From: Cristatella mucedo
Lineage: Eukaryota; Bryozoa; Phylactolaemata; Cristatellidae
DNA length: 64,000 nucleotides
Direction: 5' to 3'
Assembly: GCA_009760855.2 (NCBI GenBank)
Contig: WPIO01000025.1
Span: 3,117,501 to 3,181,500 of the forward strand
The notes below the pieces were generated by a model that was given only the letters and a program-made list of their open reading frames with translations, made no database searches and was not told the origin of the DNA. Positions 44,345-56,329 of the stretch are shown piece by piece. Made by a program: the position numbers and the translations under genes. The first letter of the stretch is position 1, and every line of letters begins with the position of its first letter.

Positions 44345-45320
44345 TGAAGGACAATTTACGCAGACGAAGCAAATTCGGCGAGGAGTAAGTGAATTATGAA
44401 ATTCCCAGTAAATGTCATCTCGTCGGAGGCGTCGTGACGCCACTCGCGAATGAGATCCGGGCGTTCTCGTCTTATCTCTGCGGGACGATTCGCGCGTTGA
44501 AACGACGGATTCGGCCGTCGACGTGCCTCGAAGAGTGACCGCCCTGCACATCGCCGGGGGGGGGCGGGGACCGTGGCGGGAAAATGGAGCGTGGCGGAGC
44601 TGTGTACCGATGGCTGCGCTCCTGAGCGTGGCAGCAAAAGGCGGCCGCCCCGACGGCGATTGCGAGTTTCCAGCGGGCTTTGATCTTCGGCGGTTGTCAT
44701 TAAGGAGAGCGCGTGCAAGCAGCTCACGTTCCGCCGCTGTTTGTCTGGCGATTGAGCGATTGGCGATTCGAGGCTCTGAGCGTGCGTTCGACGCGCCGAG
44801 GGCGCAGCGGGAGATGGCAGGAGCACGTGGAGCTCCGCCATTTAACCGCTCGAGTGCGATCGCTTCAAAAGTTTTTCTAGACGCTGCATCAGTCAGGCGG
44901 GAATCGCTGCATACCTGGCGAGCGCAGCTGACGTTGCAGCTGCAGCCCGCAGCCACCACCGCAGCCGCCGCCGCCGACCCCACGCGCCGCCGGCGTACGC
45001 CGGCATTCCCAGATGAGAACCGGAGCGCTGCACTGGGCAGGCGCGGGCCATTTCGTACAGTCAGGTGCTGCGACCTTGTTTCTTCTGTATTTCTGGCTGC
45101 AGCGCTGCACAAGTGCTCTCATTCTTTCGTCACCATGCCGCGTCTGACCCGCAGCTAACGAAATTTCCTCGCTGCCTGCGTTTTGTACCCACAAAAACCA
45201 AATCGACGGCTGCGCCACCTCTCGCGAGCGCGCAAGATTCGCTCTAGATTCACTTTCAAACGCGCTACATAAAAGGGAGCGCCGCCGACTTTTCCTTCCT
45301 CCCTGCACGACATCAAATAA
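44345..45320. other. CpG-rich block, unassigned
   Basis: Long overlapping open frames on both strands (for example 44327-45112 - and 44523-45158 +) follow from GC-rich composition. No domain recognised. It could be a promoter CpG region of an unseen gene. Confidence 0.4.
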
Positions 45321-47189
45321 ATATGTGTTTTTCCGTGCGACGCAGTTCGAGAGAGTCGCATCAGCCAACACTCGGCTTTTCGGCGCTGAATGGCGATATA
45401 CTGACAATAATAATTAGAAAAAAAATCTCATAGGATCTCAAGATATCAAAATGCCGTCCAGGGCACTTTGCACATGCTGCTGCCAGCGAAGGAGGCGGGT
45501 CAATTGGTTACTGACAGCGAGCGCACGATCAACACGCTTCCACTGGGCGTTAGGTTTGAGCTCTCGCGACCGAAGTCGGGCGGCCATTCTTTTGAACCAG
45601 TTTGGAAATTGGAAGGTCACAAATTAATTATCTTCACTATTCAGAAAGCGGTTCGATGGCGTATGCAAACGCACAATCTTCCAAGAACCGACGCAGCATG
45701 GAATGCAAAAGCCAGAGTGAGGAGACTTCTAACTCCCGGCAGCTGCGAGAGCCTTCTTTTAGTTTGCTGCCAGCGAGAGGTATTAAAAGCAGCCGTTCGA
45801 GTGGTGGTCGAGCGTGCGGTAGTCAGCGGAGCGTCGCGCTCACGAAAAAATTGTGAAGCATTCCAAAGTCGAACAATAGTCATTTCCTAATAATCAGAGA
45901 CGCAGTACCGCCGCATGGTGTCGGCCATCAATTCTGAGCCGACGACACCAAGTTGTTCTGGTCATTTGAACCGTCAGCATCAACCGCGGTGACTAATGAA
46001 CTGAATGCCGGACTCGACGTTAGCCAATCTCTTTGAGCTAAACGACGACGAAACAAACTGAACTCCTACTAATAGGAGACATCGCGGCCTGCGCTGAATT
46101 CTACGAGCGCTCGAAGCGAACGCTGGCTCGAACCTTTGTTCTTTCTTTTGTGTAACGGCTCCTCCGAGGTAACAAAAGCGTATGACTTCGGGTGCTGATT
46201 CGCAGCGGCGATTAGATCGCGCTGGTGAAATGAGCTCTAAATTCTCACTTTTGTAAAAGACAGCATACAGAGTGCGCCGCAGAGGGCGGCACAGAGTTCG
46301 GTGCAGAGTGCGGCACAGAGCGGAGATACCTCTGGCGCGAGACGAACGCTAGCGGCAAAGACGACCGGTCGAATAGGAAGGCGGCGAGCGGAGAAGGCAG
46401 CGAGCTGATCGCGACGCTCGAGCGGCGGTGGCGAAGAGCGGTCTGACCGGCGTGAGAAAGACAACGTGCGAATGCGCTCCGTAAGACGCTGGCGCAGGTG
46501 GAGGCACAACTCGTGTGTAGACCGCCGGCAGATGAAATATAAGCATTGCTGGAGCGAGTGAGCCGACGCGCTTGAGCTTAATACGGGCTAGCGCACCGCC
46601 CGTTCTGAGTTTGCACAATGCCTGCGATTAGGATACTGCGACGGGCTTGTCAGGGCGCATTTTCGGCAAGGAAGGAAAACATGCGCACGCATATAGTCGT
46701 AGGAGAGATGCGCCTACTCGCCGCTTTGGTACCGGGTTTTAGCATCGGTGCTCTGCGCATGGTGGGTGTGGGGTGCCTTCTAAAACAGCGATTAGTACTT
46801 CGCACGGAGGTGCATGCATTGCTGTTTACAGTCGCTGGGGCTCGTGCGATTATCTGTCCGCCTGCTAGCGAATGCAGTTCCGTTAGCGAAGCATCTTCGC
46901 CGAATGCATAACCCGCCAACCGATATGCTTGAGATTGTAGAGAGGCATCCGATTCCCGCCGACTGTTGGCACCCATCTTTTCGTGCCATCTAGCGAGCTC
47001 ATCGAGGTCCTCGGACTGGCCGAAATAAGCCACTTTCTCTAGCTAAGGGACCGGAGCTCTTTAGGCATTGAGTACCGAAATGACGTCCGAATTAGCGGGC
47101 AAGCCACCTCGCTAGGAACGCTGTCTGAGCAGGTCCGCCGCCTAAAGGAAATGCAGGAAATTTCAAGTGTTTGCCATGCGCTCGTGCTT
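45321..47189. other. Unassigned, partly GC-rich
   Basis: A - strand frame ending at 46650 contains 'YFGQSEDLDELARWHEKMGA' and 'NSRRESDASLQSQAYRLAGY'. It looks protein-like but is unrecognised and begins at a GTG. Otherwise nothing to support. Confidence 0.35.
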
Positions 47190-47278
47190 ACTTTGCAGGA
47201 AATTTGAAGTGCCTCGAAACAGTGTGAGTTATCTGAGGGCGTTATAACAAATGCATTATAATTGTTATTATTATTAAA
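47190..47278 (+). mobile_element. L2-type tail, solo
   Basis: 'tttgcaggaaatttgaagtg', 'ctgagggcgttataacaaat' and 'gcattataattgttattatt'. It abuts the next LINE copy head to tail. Confidence 0.6.
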
Positions 47279-47284
47279 TAATAA

Positions 47285-49862
47285 GATAATCTGTCACATA
47301 TCCCATGCAACAATGGCATGGCCCTACTCACATCAAGGGTCACACGCTCGACTAGATTTTCTCATTCAACTGCACTTTATCATCACCAATTATTACCAAA
47401 TCCTGTTTATCTGACCACATGCAGATCTCATTCAATCTACAGTGTGCGCCCACATCATCTTCTAAAATAACCTGTGAATTGCGAAACCTCAAGACCCTTG
47501 ACATCGATGCTGTCCATGCGAGAATATCTGCTTCGCCTCTGCTGCTCAGTCCTCCCTACGATCTGTCATCATTGATAGATAGCTATAACACGACACTGGC
47601 TGACACAAGCTCGACGAGTTTGCACCTCTGACTAAGCGCACTGTGCGCCCTCGCTCAGACGGCCTATGGTTTACCGCAGACAGTAAACTAGCCAGGTCTA
47701 CAAAGCTCAAGCTTGAAAAACTTACAAAATATCATGACTGACTGTCCATCGACAGGCATTTGAAGACTACTGTAGGTCGTACCAATCGATCCTAGTAAAG
47801 GCCATGTCTAGCTTCTAAAAAAACATTGTTGAATCACAGATGCACAATCTAAAAATGCTGATATCGACGATCAACCATCTCAACCGCTCCCAAATTAGTT
47901 CCTTACCTGGTGATCCTTGTGATGATCTAGCCGATCGCTTCTCTCGATTCTTTGTGCAGAAGATAGACAAGATCAGGGAGTCCATCCCTGCAATGACAAC
48001 ACCTCCCCTAGAATGCTGTTCTCCGATTCCTGGCTGCACCTCAATGTCTACGTTTAAGCAGGTCACTAGTGATCTCGTCCTGGAGTTTATCTCCCAATCA
48101 AAGAAGACCACAAGTCCTCTTGACCCTATTCCCACTGGCCAGCTCTTACGTTGCATTGATCTGCTGCTGCCATGCATAACTAACATCATTATTGTCATTA
48201 GCCTCAGGTCATGTGCCAGCACCTTTAAAAAAGCTGTAGTCAGGCCACTTCTCAAGAAAGCGATGCTAGACCAGGAGAACTTGAGCAACTACCGTCCAGT
48301 CTCCCTTCTACCATTCCTATCAAAGACACTGGAACGGGTCGTGGCGGACCAGCTGAACTCATATATCGAAAATTCATACCTCGCTAGTAAGTTCAAGTCT
48401 GGTCTTAGAACTAATTACTCCACAGAGTCAGCATTGCTTAGGGTGTACAACGATATACTTAGGAATGCAGACATGGGTAGAGTGTCTCTGCTTGTTTTGC
48501 TTGATCTTTTGGCAGCTTTTGATACCACTGATCGCAAAGCTCTTCTAGAGCGCCTCCCATCTCGCCTGGGCATCACTGGCACTGCTCTGCAGTGGTTCAG
48601 GTCATATCTCAGTGAGAGACTCCAGAGTATTAACGTGAATGGACAAAGATCATCGAGGTACCTCTGAAATATGGGGTACCTCAGGGTTTCGTTCTAGGTC
48701 CGGTTCTTTTCACGGCTTATAATCTCCCTCTTGCTGATTTGATTGTCAAGCACAATTTAAGCTTTAACTTCTATGCGGATGACACTCAGTTGTACCTTTT
48801 GCTTTGATCCCTCCCAGCCTTCGAGCACCTCGAATCCTCTCAACTCACTTGCTGCATGTATTGATGAAATCCCCACATAAATGGAGCATATTTTCTAAAA
48901 CTAAACGATGATAAAACTAGTTATGGGCAAACCCTGAGTGATTCAGAAATCGGAAAGGCTGAAGCTCAAAATTGGCTCTGCCAGCATATCTCTAATCGAA
49001 TCAGCTCGAAATCTAGGTGTCATGTTCCAAAGTGACCTCTTTTTAGACGACCACATCAGCTCCAGTCAAATCTGCCTACTTTCAGCTACATAGTATTGCT
49101 AAAATTCGGGCTTGTTTAGATGATAATACCACGTCTAAGTTGGTCCGTGCATTTGTGACATCACGTCTTGACTTCTGCAACTCACTGCTTTCTGGCCTAC
49201 CGGCATGTGCAATCAGGCGGTTACAGCTCGTCCAAAACTCCGCAGCTAGGCTTGTCTGTCGTGAGCGTCGCAGTTGCCACATCACACTACTTCTCACCGA
49301 CCTGCAATGGCTACCAGTCAAGCAACAGATTAACTTCAAGTTTTTCTCGATCACTTTTATTTCCCTGCATTTTTTGGCCCCAGCCTACCTATCAGATATA
49401 CTCCTCCACCACGCCAAGCATCGTACTACCCGCTTTTCAGATACTAACGGTTCACCTATACCTCGTACAAACCTCAAATCTTTTTGAGACAGTGCATATA
49501 GTTCATATGCTCCCAAAGCGTGGAACTCACTCCCGACTTGCGTCAGAACATCCCTTGACACTACCACATTTAAAAATAACTTAAAAACGCACCTATTTAG
49601 GACAGCATTTAGTGGGTCCCTGTGATTCGTCCTTCATGTGCTTACGCGTGCTGACACTGTGCATGCTGCCACAAACCACATTTGCATACTGACCCTGTGT
49701 ATGTCACCCCTTACCATGTTATTCAAGTTGTTTATCAAGCATGATATCACTCACCATTCAATCGCGTTTCCCTTTGCAGCAAATGTAAAGCGCATAGAAA
49801 GAGATTGAGTTATCTATAAAATAATGCACTTTATCAAGTGCATTATTATTATTATTATTAAA
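47285..49862 (+). mobile_element. L2-group LINE, longest copy, truncated inside the endonuclease
   Basis: Begins with the endonuclease end 'KGHTLD' and 'CLSDHMQISFNLQ'. Linker 'LIDSYNTTLADT' follows, then an open frame at 47840-48667: 'DDLADRFSRFFVQKIDKIRE', 'KKAMLDQENLSNYRPVSLLP', 'SLLVLLDLLAAFDTTDRKAL', 'GITGTALQWFRSYLSERLQS'. After frameshifts come 'GVPQGF', '[10 protein letters not shown]' (catalytic box intact), '[20 protein letters not shown]', 'LPVKQQINFKF' and 'WNSLPTCVRTS'. The tail 'gcgcatagaaagagattgag' leads to (ATT)n. At least four frame breaks, so non-autonomous. Confidence 0.9.
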
Positions 49863-49869
49863 TATCTCG

Positions 49870-50814
49870 AGACATTGCACAAAGAATTCTGCGAGATGAG
49901 CCTCAGTAGTCTGTAGGCAATAGTGGTGTATCTGTGTACTATTAAACTTGACATTCCGAGATTTTCAGTCAATGTCTTTTGAATGAAGCACCGAGAACGA
50001 GCCATGATAAGCTATAGATGTTTTTCGTGTTGCAGTAAAGCTCAGAGCTTAAAATATCATTCACGAGTGAAGGTGTAGAACATATTTCTTTCCGATATAG
50101 CTATCGTGCCGATAACGCAGCACCCTACTGATAAGACTTGACAAACCAGCGCCGGCTTTTCATTGGCGCAAGCATGCACTAGCATCGCGTTGCGGGGCAG
50201 AACTCGCCGGCCTGATGGCAGCGATGCTAGTGACGTATGGTGTGACAAGCAGCGGAGAGCTGTTGAAATAGACTCAACTCATCGCAGTACATAAAGCAAT
50301 GCTTTCCACGAAGCCTAGCGCCTTGACCGTCGCTGCATTTGCACGAGTAATTTGCGATGGAGCTCCGCTCCATCGCAGAAGAGACTCAACAGAGAAGAAA
50401 CCACCGCGGATGGCACATAGCGACACTTGCACTAGCAGGCTGCGACAACTGCCTGTGAAGCTGCTGCTGGCGATCCTACGAAATTCGTAGAGCACATTCT
50501 CTGAGCGCGGAGGGGAATTCTTCCGTCTAGTGCCTCTCGGAGCATGCTGCGTTACAAACTGTCAGCTGTCGTGGCTTCTGTACTAAAGGCCCGGGCCGCA
50601 AACGCAGCACTAGTGATGACGCTTCCGTCGACGCTGCACGACAAGCACTGGTTGAGCTAGAGCCTGGAAGCGCGTTGCAGGCAGCGAGCGGCGTTACAGC
50701 AAGTTACAGCGGTTACGCCTCGGTACAGCGAGTGTAGTCCACGAGCGGGCACCGAAGCAACAGAGTGTGCCACCCACCGAAAGGCAATGGCGCTGTCAAT
50801 AAATGTGCGCCGTG
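49870..50814. other. Unassigned, two strong inverted repeats
   Basis: Inverted repeats at 50177-50188/50221-50232 and 50353-50363/50367-50377 (see findings). No gene recognised. Confidence 0.45.
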
Positions 50815-50928
50815 TTCGAAAATTCGATCGTGTTTCCTTTGTAGGCTTAATCTTAAAGTGCCTAGATAGAGATTGAGTTCTCTGAGGGCGCCTTATCAAG
50901 TGCACAATTACTATTATTGTTATTACGA
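50815..50928 (+). mobile_element. L2-group LINE, extreme 3' end
   Basis: 'attcgatcgtgtttcctttg', 'aaagtgcctagatagagatt', 'gagttctctgagggcgcctt' and 'atcaagtgcacaattactat'. Standard 3' UTR end and tail with (ATT)n-like end. Confidence 0.75.
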
Positions 50929-52284
50929 TGCAACGCAATTCGAGTATTGTTCCTTAAGCTTTTGTTAATTTTTGTTTTTTTGTTATTGTTAAGCTTCATT
51001 CTTCGCACAGTGTGTGAATAATTATCTTCCGGATTGAAAGGCTTCGATGTCCAATTCAGAAATGTAGTCGCGAGCAATGAGACTGGCACAAGATGACTGC
51101 TATGAGTCATCGGCAATCATACAACACTTCAGACACTGGATGTAGGGTCAACGTAACCCTAACTAAAACATATAGCAGTGAAAAGCGCACAGTTAGTCCA
51201 GACCTGACGCTCGTAAGATAAAAACAATGGTAACGACAAGGTGCTTGAAATTCTCCATGCAGCGTAATAAGTAGCGCCGAACTCATGAGAGTATACACCC
51301 GGCAAGGCAGGCGCTGATATGCAGGCTCGCTGTAGTAGCCTGTAGCAGCCGAGCGCACGGATATGCGCTTTCATCCAATCGTTATATGCTATGCTTATTG
51401 CTTGGCCTCGGCCGTGGCTTGCCTCCGAGCGACGGCAAGGTACGAACGGCAGATCGGCCCCTAAACCAAGAGCTACATAGGTCACGCTTTGGACGCCGGC
51501 CAGATCGGTAGTCGGATATAAATGAGGCTCCATAAATATGCATCGTGACGCTCGCAGCCTGTCGCAGCTATTTCGTAAGCGGTCTCAAGTTGCAAGTCAA
51601 CAGTCAAGCTCAGATGATTTTTCGAAGTCGCAGGGCAGTTTGCAGCTGCGTTTGTGCTTACGCTGAGACGAGCAAACCGGCGCCATCGAGTTTCTTCAGA
51701 AAGCAGCTGGCAGTGCTGCCGGCGACGGCATGGATTCTCTTGCAGTTTCCTACCGGAATTACTCGCTGTAGACCTATCAGAGTTGGGTCGAGGTCTTTTT
51801 AGTCAATTGTTTGATACCTAGAGCCCGAAAGGTTGGATTTACTTACCTCAAGCGCCTTGTCAGTATTTTGTGAGAGAGACTTTTTTGTGGATCAGGCTAC
51901 GACGCGGTGGATTCTACGTGCAGTTCTTGTTTACTGAGCGAGTCTACTTTCGATCAGTTGAGCTTTGCCGTTTCAATGCTGTTTGCGTCTACAAGGATCT
52001 ATCCTTCCTTCCATCTGCATACTTGAAACTACAAGGAACTTTAACTGCGACGATTGGAGATCTTACGATCGCAAAATATCAAACTACAAAGGATTCAATG
52101 ATTAGAGTGATACGCTTTCTACTTTTCGATTACGTCTTGTTTTAAAGCATGCGCAGCCTTTTAGGGTTGGAGGAGAAATTTTGTGCTTTAAAACTCAATA
52201 ATTATCGTGAATTGAACAAATTCTTTCCGTGGACATTAACGAAATTCTTGCTACAAAACTTTAATACATTAGCGATAGCACAAA
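50929..52284. other. Unassigned stretch
   Basis: No repeat match or gene recognised. Open frames are short and overlap each other. Confidence 0.35.
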
Positions 52285-52397
52285 GAGACAGAGAAAGAGA
52301 GAGAGAGACAAAGAGACAGAGACAGAGACAGAGACTGAGAGACAGAGACAGAGAGCGAGAGAGAGAGCGAGGGAGAGAGAAAAAGAAAGACAGAGAA

Positions 52398-52452
<55 letters not shown>

Positions 52453-52475
52453 GGGAGAGAGGGACACACACGCAC
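52285..52475. repeat. (GA)n / (CAGAGA)n purine tract
   Basis: GA-rich with CAGAGA hexamers (52315-52340) and a pure (GA) run near 52404-52440, ending in 'acacacgcacgcacacag'. Confidence 0.95.
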
Positions 52476-54176
52476 GCACACAGATATGGAGAGAATGCTG
52501 CGTCGAGCTATGAATGCCTGAAATCTCCGCATCACCGCCGTTGTTTTTTCGGTAGAGGCGAAATGAGTTGATGTTCGAATTGTATGCCTAATTTGCGCCC
52601 CGCATTGGATGCCACGACCATGACCTTTGACGTGATTCCACTTTGGGATGCGTGCAGAGCCTAACTTGGCTTAGCAGCCGGAGAGGGTCGGAGCTGGCGG
52701 GCCACGCACGACTCATAGCTAGCCTTCGCCTAAAGTAACTGCCAGTCTATTGAATTCGCTCTAGGCAAGGCGTATGTCGCCAGTAGCCAGTGCCTTACCG
52801 GAAGTTGGGTCTGGCGACCTTGCGCCTAGTCGTCATCGTCGTCGTTCTGCAGACGAAGGTCGAAATCAAGGGGCAGGCGACGGGCAGGGGTCGGCGAGCA
52901 AAGCAAGCCCGCAAGAAGCGGCCGGTGAGAACACGGCCGTATGTGCGTGTGTGACTTTTTATTTAGGCTCTCGGCTTTCTGGTCAATTTCTTCACTGCGG
53001 CACAACAGACGAAGCGACAGGCAACAGCGTACGATTAAGCGTACGCTGGCTAAAGGAGTCGCAATAGTGGTGTGCGGCTACTGTAGTACTCATAATTATA
53101 CGATAGTTCCGATACAATTTTCTGCAAGCGTAAGAAGAACGGAGGCTTTATGCGTTTGCGACCCGTGCGGCCGATAGTTTGAGCTTTCCGGATTACCCTT
53201 GAGAAGTGGAGACTCCCAGAGAGAAGCTACTTTGGGAATCGTTCTGTAACTTCGATAGCGATTTTCGCACACCGCTACTGGGGTTCACCACCGCCCGGAT
53301 CGGCATAGTAGGCGCTTAGCTTTGCAACGTGTAAGTGAAAGCACGGTCAGTTCTATGGCTACCATGGCTTCAGAACATTCTAGCACTCGGGACTGTTCAT
53401 GCCGTAGGAATAGTGCACGGTTACTTCGACAGCAGATAATAGCAGTCTGCTCCTTGGAGAGGGAGGTTTAATCAAGGAATCGCTCAAACCACTGCTCACA
53501 CCCTTTTTGACTGTGCCGCCCGGCTCATCGACAAACGTGGAAGGTTCAAATCGGTCGCTCCAGCTTTCTAATGGTTTTCTCTTGCTTCCCGTTTGAGCAT
53601 TAGGATTTAGTTTCGGGCACGTCTTGCAGCCTATAAAAGGCTGGGCTCCTTCCTACTAAGCTAATGCTCAGCCCATGCATATGAGTGGCCTAGGGCCCCC
53701 CATACTCCTTACAATAGATTAGCTATTCCGGTCAGCCGCCTCAAAACGGAAGCGAGTAAGACAAGTCTTCCCCAATCGTACCGAAATGCTTTGGAAGTCT
53801 TTGCCTGAGGAGCATGGCAGCGGGCAAGCTTCCGGTACTCCATGCACTCTGACTAGAGGCATTATAGCATTCAGACTCGCATTGTGGGCATTGTAGAAGA
53901 GAAGGTTCACCATAAGCAACGATTCCTGATACGAACAAAAGCAGAGGAAAATAGTGAATACTGAAATAATTCCAAAACTAAGGAAAAAGACACAAACCAA
54001 AGAAAAAGTATGCTTTTCGTGAAAGCCTTCATCCTCGGAGGTAATCTACGGCCTCTACGGCCTCTCTATCATTAGGTGTCGGGAAGCGTTAGGCGTTGAT
54101 CTTTCCTTGTCAGCCAGCGTGAAATGTTTTGACTTTTTTTCGGATTCACTGAGTGAGTTGGAAAAGAATATATCAA
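52476..54176. other. Unassigned stretch
   Basis: At 53700-53790 the translation 'NRLAIPVSRLKTEASKT' faintly recalls the LINE C-terminus, but support is too weak to call. No gene recognised. Confidence 0.35.
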
Positions 54177-54177
54177 T

Positions 54178-54245
54178 AATAATAATACTTGCTGATTTAG
54201 CAGCCTCTCTTTTTGTATAGCGATAGAAGAGCCGATTGATATTCT
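54178..54245 (-). mobile_element. SINE S1, tail part only, antisense
   Basis: 'acttgctgatttagcagcct', 'ctctttttgtatagcgatag', 'aagagcc'. Truncated; the tRNA-like head is missing. Confidence 0.6.
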
Positions 54246-54299
54246 TACGACGACCAAATGGGTAAACATATGCAGCCACGATATGTGAAATAAATTTTT

Positions 54300-55720
54300 A
54301 AGAATGCTGAATTTTGTAGAATCCCTCTATTAGTTCAACCCGATCGCTAGGCAGCGTTTGCTAGCATTGAACACTAATCGTTTGTGAGTACCTCTCATTT
54401 CACCTGGCTATTGTTGGCGATGCGATGCAATGGTATAGATCTAATCTCAGTTGGAGGTTTCACTGCATTAACGACAACGTGTAATCTAGGAGCCTTTAAA
54501 GTACGGGATTTCCCCAGGAATATGCAATTGGCTTCTTCTTTTCGCAATTTTTGTTGTGTTCTTGGGACGAAATTCCGCCAAAAATACACATTTAAAAGTA
54601 GTCAGTTTAATGAAAAACAAAGCATAAAGCAGTAGTTCCAGAGAGTGTGCGTCCACGTGTGTCATCGGGCGGCCGGCTTACATGCCAAGTCTACGATACT
54701 GCGTGCGCCGGGGCGTGCCCACCGCTGATTGACAGTAGCGGTAAGCCAAACGGGCGGGCTGAAAAGCCAGCGCACGAGGTTGGCCGCTCGGGCCCGAAAG
54801 CTTCGGCAGCCACCGCAAGTTTGTGAGTGAGTGACAGAGTGGCAGCCACCGCATCATCGCAGCAGCTCTGGCTCTATTCTCACTCTTGCTGATATATTAT
54901 CCCCCAGCACAATCATGGCTTCCATCGCTATGCACATGACACGTGCTTGTCTGTCGCTGTGCTTTGACCCCGGCCCTGCCGACCAGCACCTCAAATTCTC
55001 CCCTAACTACTTTGCAGCATGAAGTGCTGTCATTCGCATTTGGATGGCTGCAAGCTTTGTCTACATGTAACGACGATAAAACCAACCTATTACTCATTTA
55101 AAAACCCAGTGTCACTCAGAAATTTAGAAAGCCTAACGATCAAAATTCGCTCCGCAGGCATTTCTCCTCCTGTAGCATCTGTAAGAGCTCTCGGTAGACC
55201 ATCACCTCAGCCACGCAGTCATGTCTGCCTATTTTAGCTACTTAAAATTGCAACGGTTATGGTCTGCTTTGGCAGGTACACCACAGCCAAGACGTTCCGT
55301 TTATTCGTGACATGACGTCTGGACTTTAGTAACTCAGTATTACAATGTCTTCCTACCAGCACAATAGGACGACGGCGGAGGTTGCAAATTGTTGCAGATT
55401 GCTTGTCCGTAATAAGCGTCAAAACTGCCACATTGAATCACTTCTCGTCAACCTGCACTGGCTTCCTGTCAATAAGCAATATACATATACTTCAACGTTC
55501 TGCCACTAACTTTTAGATCCAATAGTTGTCTAGTTCCGACCCAACTATCAGAAAACTTCCTAATCAGGCTTTGCCGCGTGCTCTTCTGACTCCAGTTGCT
55601 TATCTGTGCATGCAACCAGCCTCAGCTTTTTCAAGACCGTGCACCGTGTTCGTCAGCTCCGAAACCCTAAAACTCGGCGCAACTAACGCAAGACTAACGC
55701 CACAATTTCCAGACCTTTAA
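54300..55720 (+). mobile_element. Decayed L2-group LINE split by a GC-rich insert
   Basis: Positions 54340-54540 follow the AAFDTIDRKVL...WFRSYLSGRLQSI...GSV nucleotide order ('aggcagcgtttgctagcatt', 'gagtacctctcatttcacct', 'atgcaatggtatagatctaa', 'tctcagttggaggtttcact'). Positions 54870-55690 continue it in order: TLPLADVI-like 'ctcactcttgctgatatatt', 'catcgctatgcacatgacac' (the YADD region), 'aaacccagtgtcactcagaa', 'ggcatttctcctcctgtagc', 'cacattgaatcacttctcgt'. The 54545-54865 segment does not belong to the family. Confidence 0.65.
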
Positions 55721-55724
55721 TTTT

Positions 55725-56226
55725 AAGCGAAGATGAAATTTCACCTGTTCCTCGTAGAATGTGATCCATCCACGTGAACTTATTAAGGCGCTTTCGAAAT
55801 TTCTTATAAATAATATTACCATACCATAGTATACGTCCTCGTGCCCACGTACCCACGCGAAGGAGAACGGCGTCCGTCTTCACGAGTAGGGCTCTGACCG
55901 GTCCGGCTAGTTGTTGCTGGGTACCCAAAAATCTTTTCAGAAACATGTAGAATTAAGGTGGCTGCTCTCTATAGTAACTGCTGAACCACCCATAAGCTAA
56001 GGAGATAGAGAGGGAGGATCTTAAAAATTGAATCGATGCTTCATAGTTGCCAAGCATGGATTCTTAAGGTCGTTGGGGAAGGCTTCAGCGAAAGCACGTA
56101 CCACCTACCAAACGGTACACAAACTACACCGATTCGTCTAAACTAAAAATTTTGAAAGATTGTTTTCAATTTTATTTGAGTTATATGATTTTGAATGTAC
56201 GAACAGACACTCTTTAGCCAAGTCAC
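55725..56226. other. Unassigned stretch
   Basis: No gene or repeat recognised. Confidence 0.35.
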
Positions 56227-56227
56227 A

Positions 56228-56320
56228 TATGCTACGTAGCTCAAGTCCACAACCTCGGCCTTCAATTACATTGACCTTGACCTCGATAGGGCCAAGCACC
56301 TTAACCACTGGGCTAAACCA
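56228..56320 (-). mobile_element. SINE S2 head, antisense
   Basis: 'agctcaagtccacaacctcg' (box B complement, degenerate) and 'gccaagcaccttaaccactg' followed by 'ggctaaacc' (box A complement) match the S2 head at 12577 in reverse. The tail is not present. Confidence 0.6.
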
Positions 56321-56329
56321 ATACGTCGA

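Noticed and set aside
44327-45158. 261-residue minus and 211-residue plus open frames
   Set aside because: Mutually overlapping frames in a CpG-rich block, Arg/Ala/Ser-rich, with no domain.
46650-47033. Minus-strand frame with 'YFGQSEDLDELARW'
   Set aside because: It begins at a GTG, lacks splice or neighbour support and matches no family I know.
53690-53800. Possible LINE C-terminal fragment 'NRLAIPVSRLKTEASKT'
   Set aside because: Similarity is limited to a few residues and the 3' UTR blocks of neither LINE family follow.
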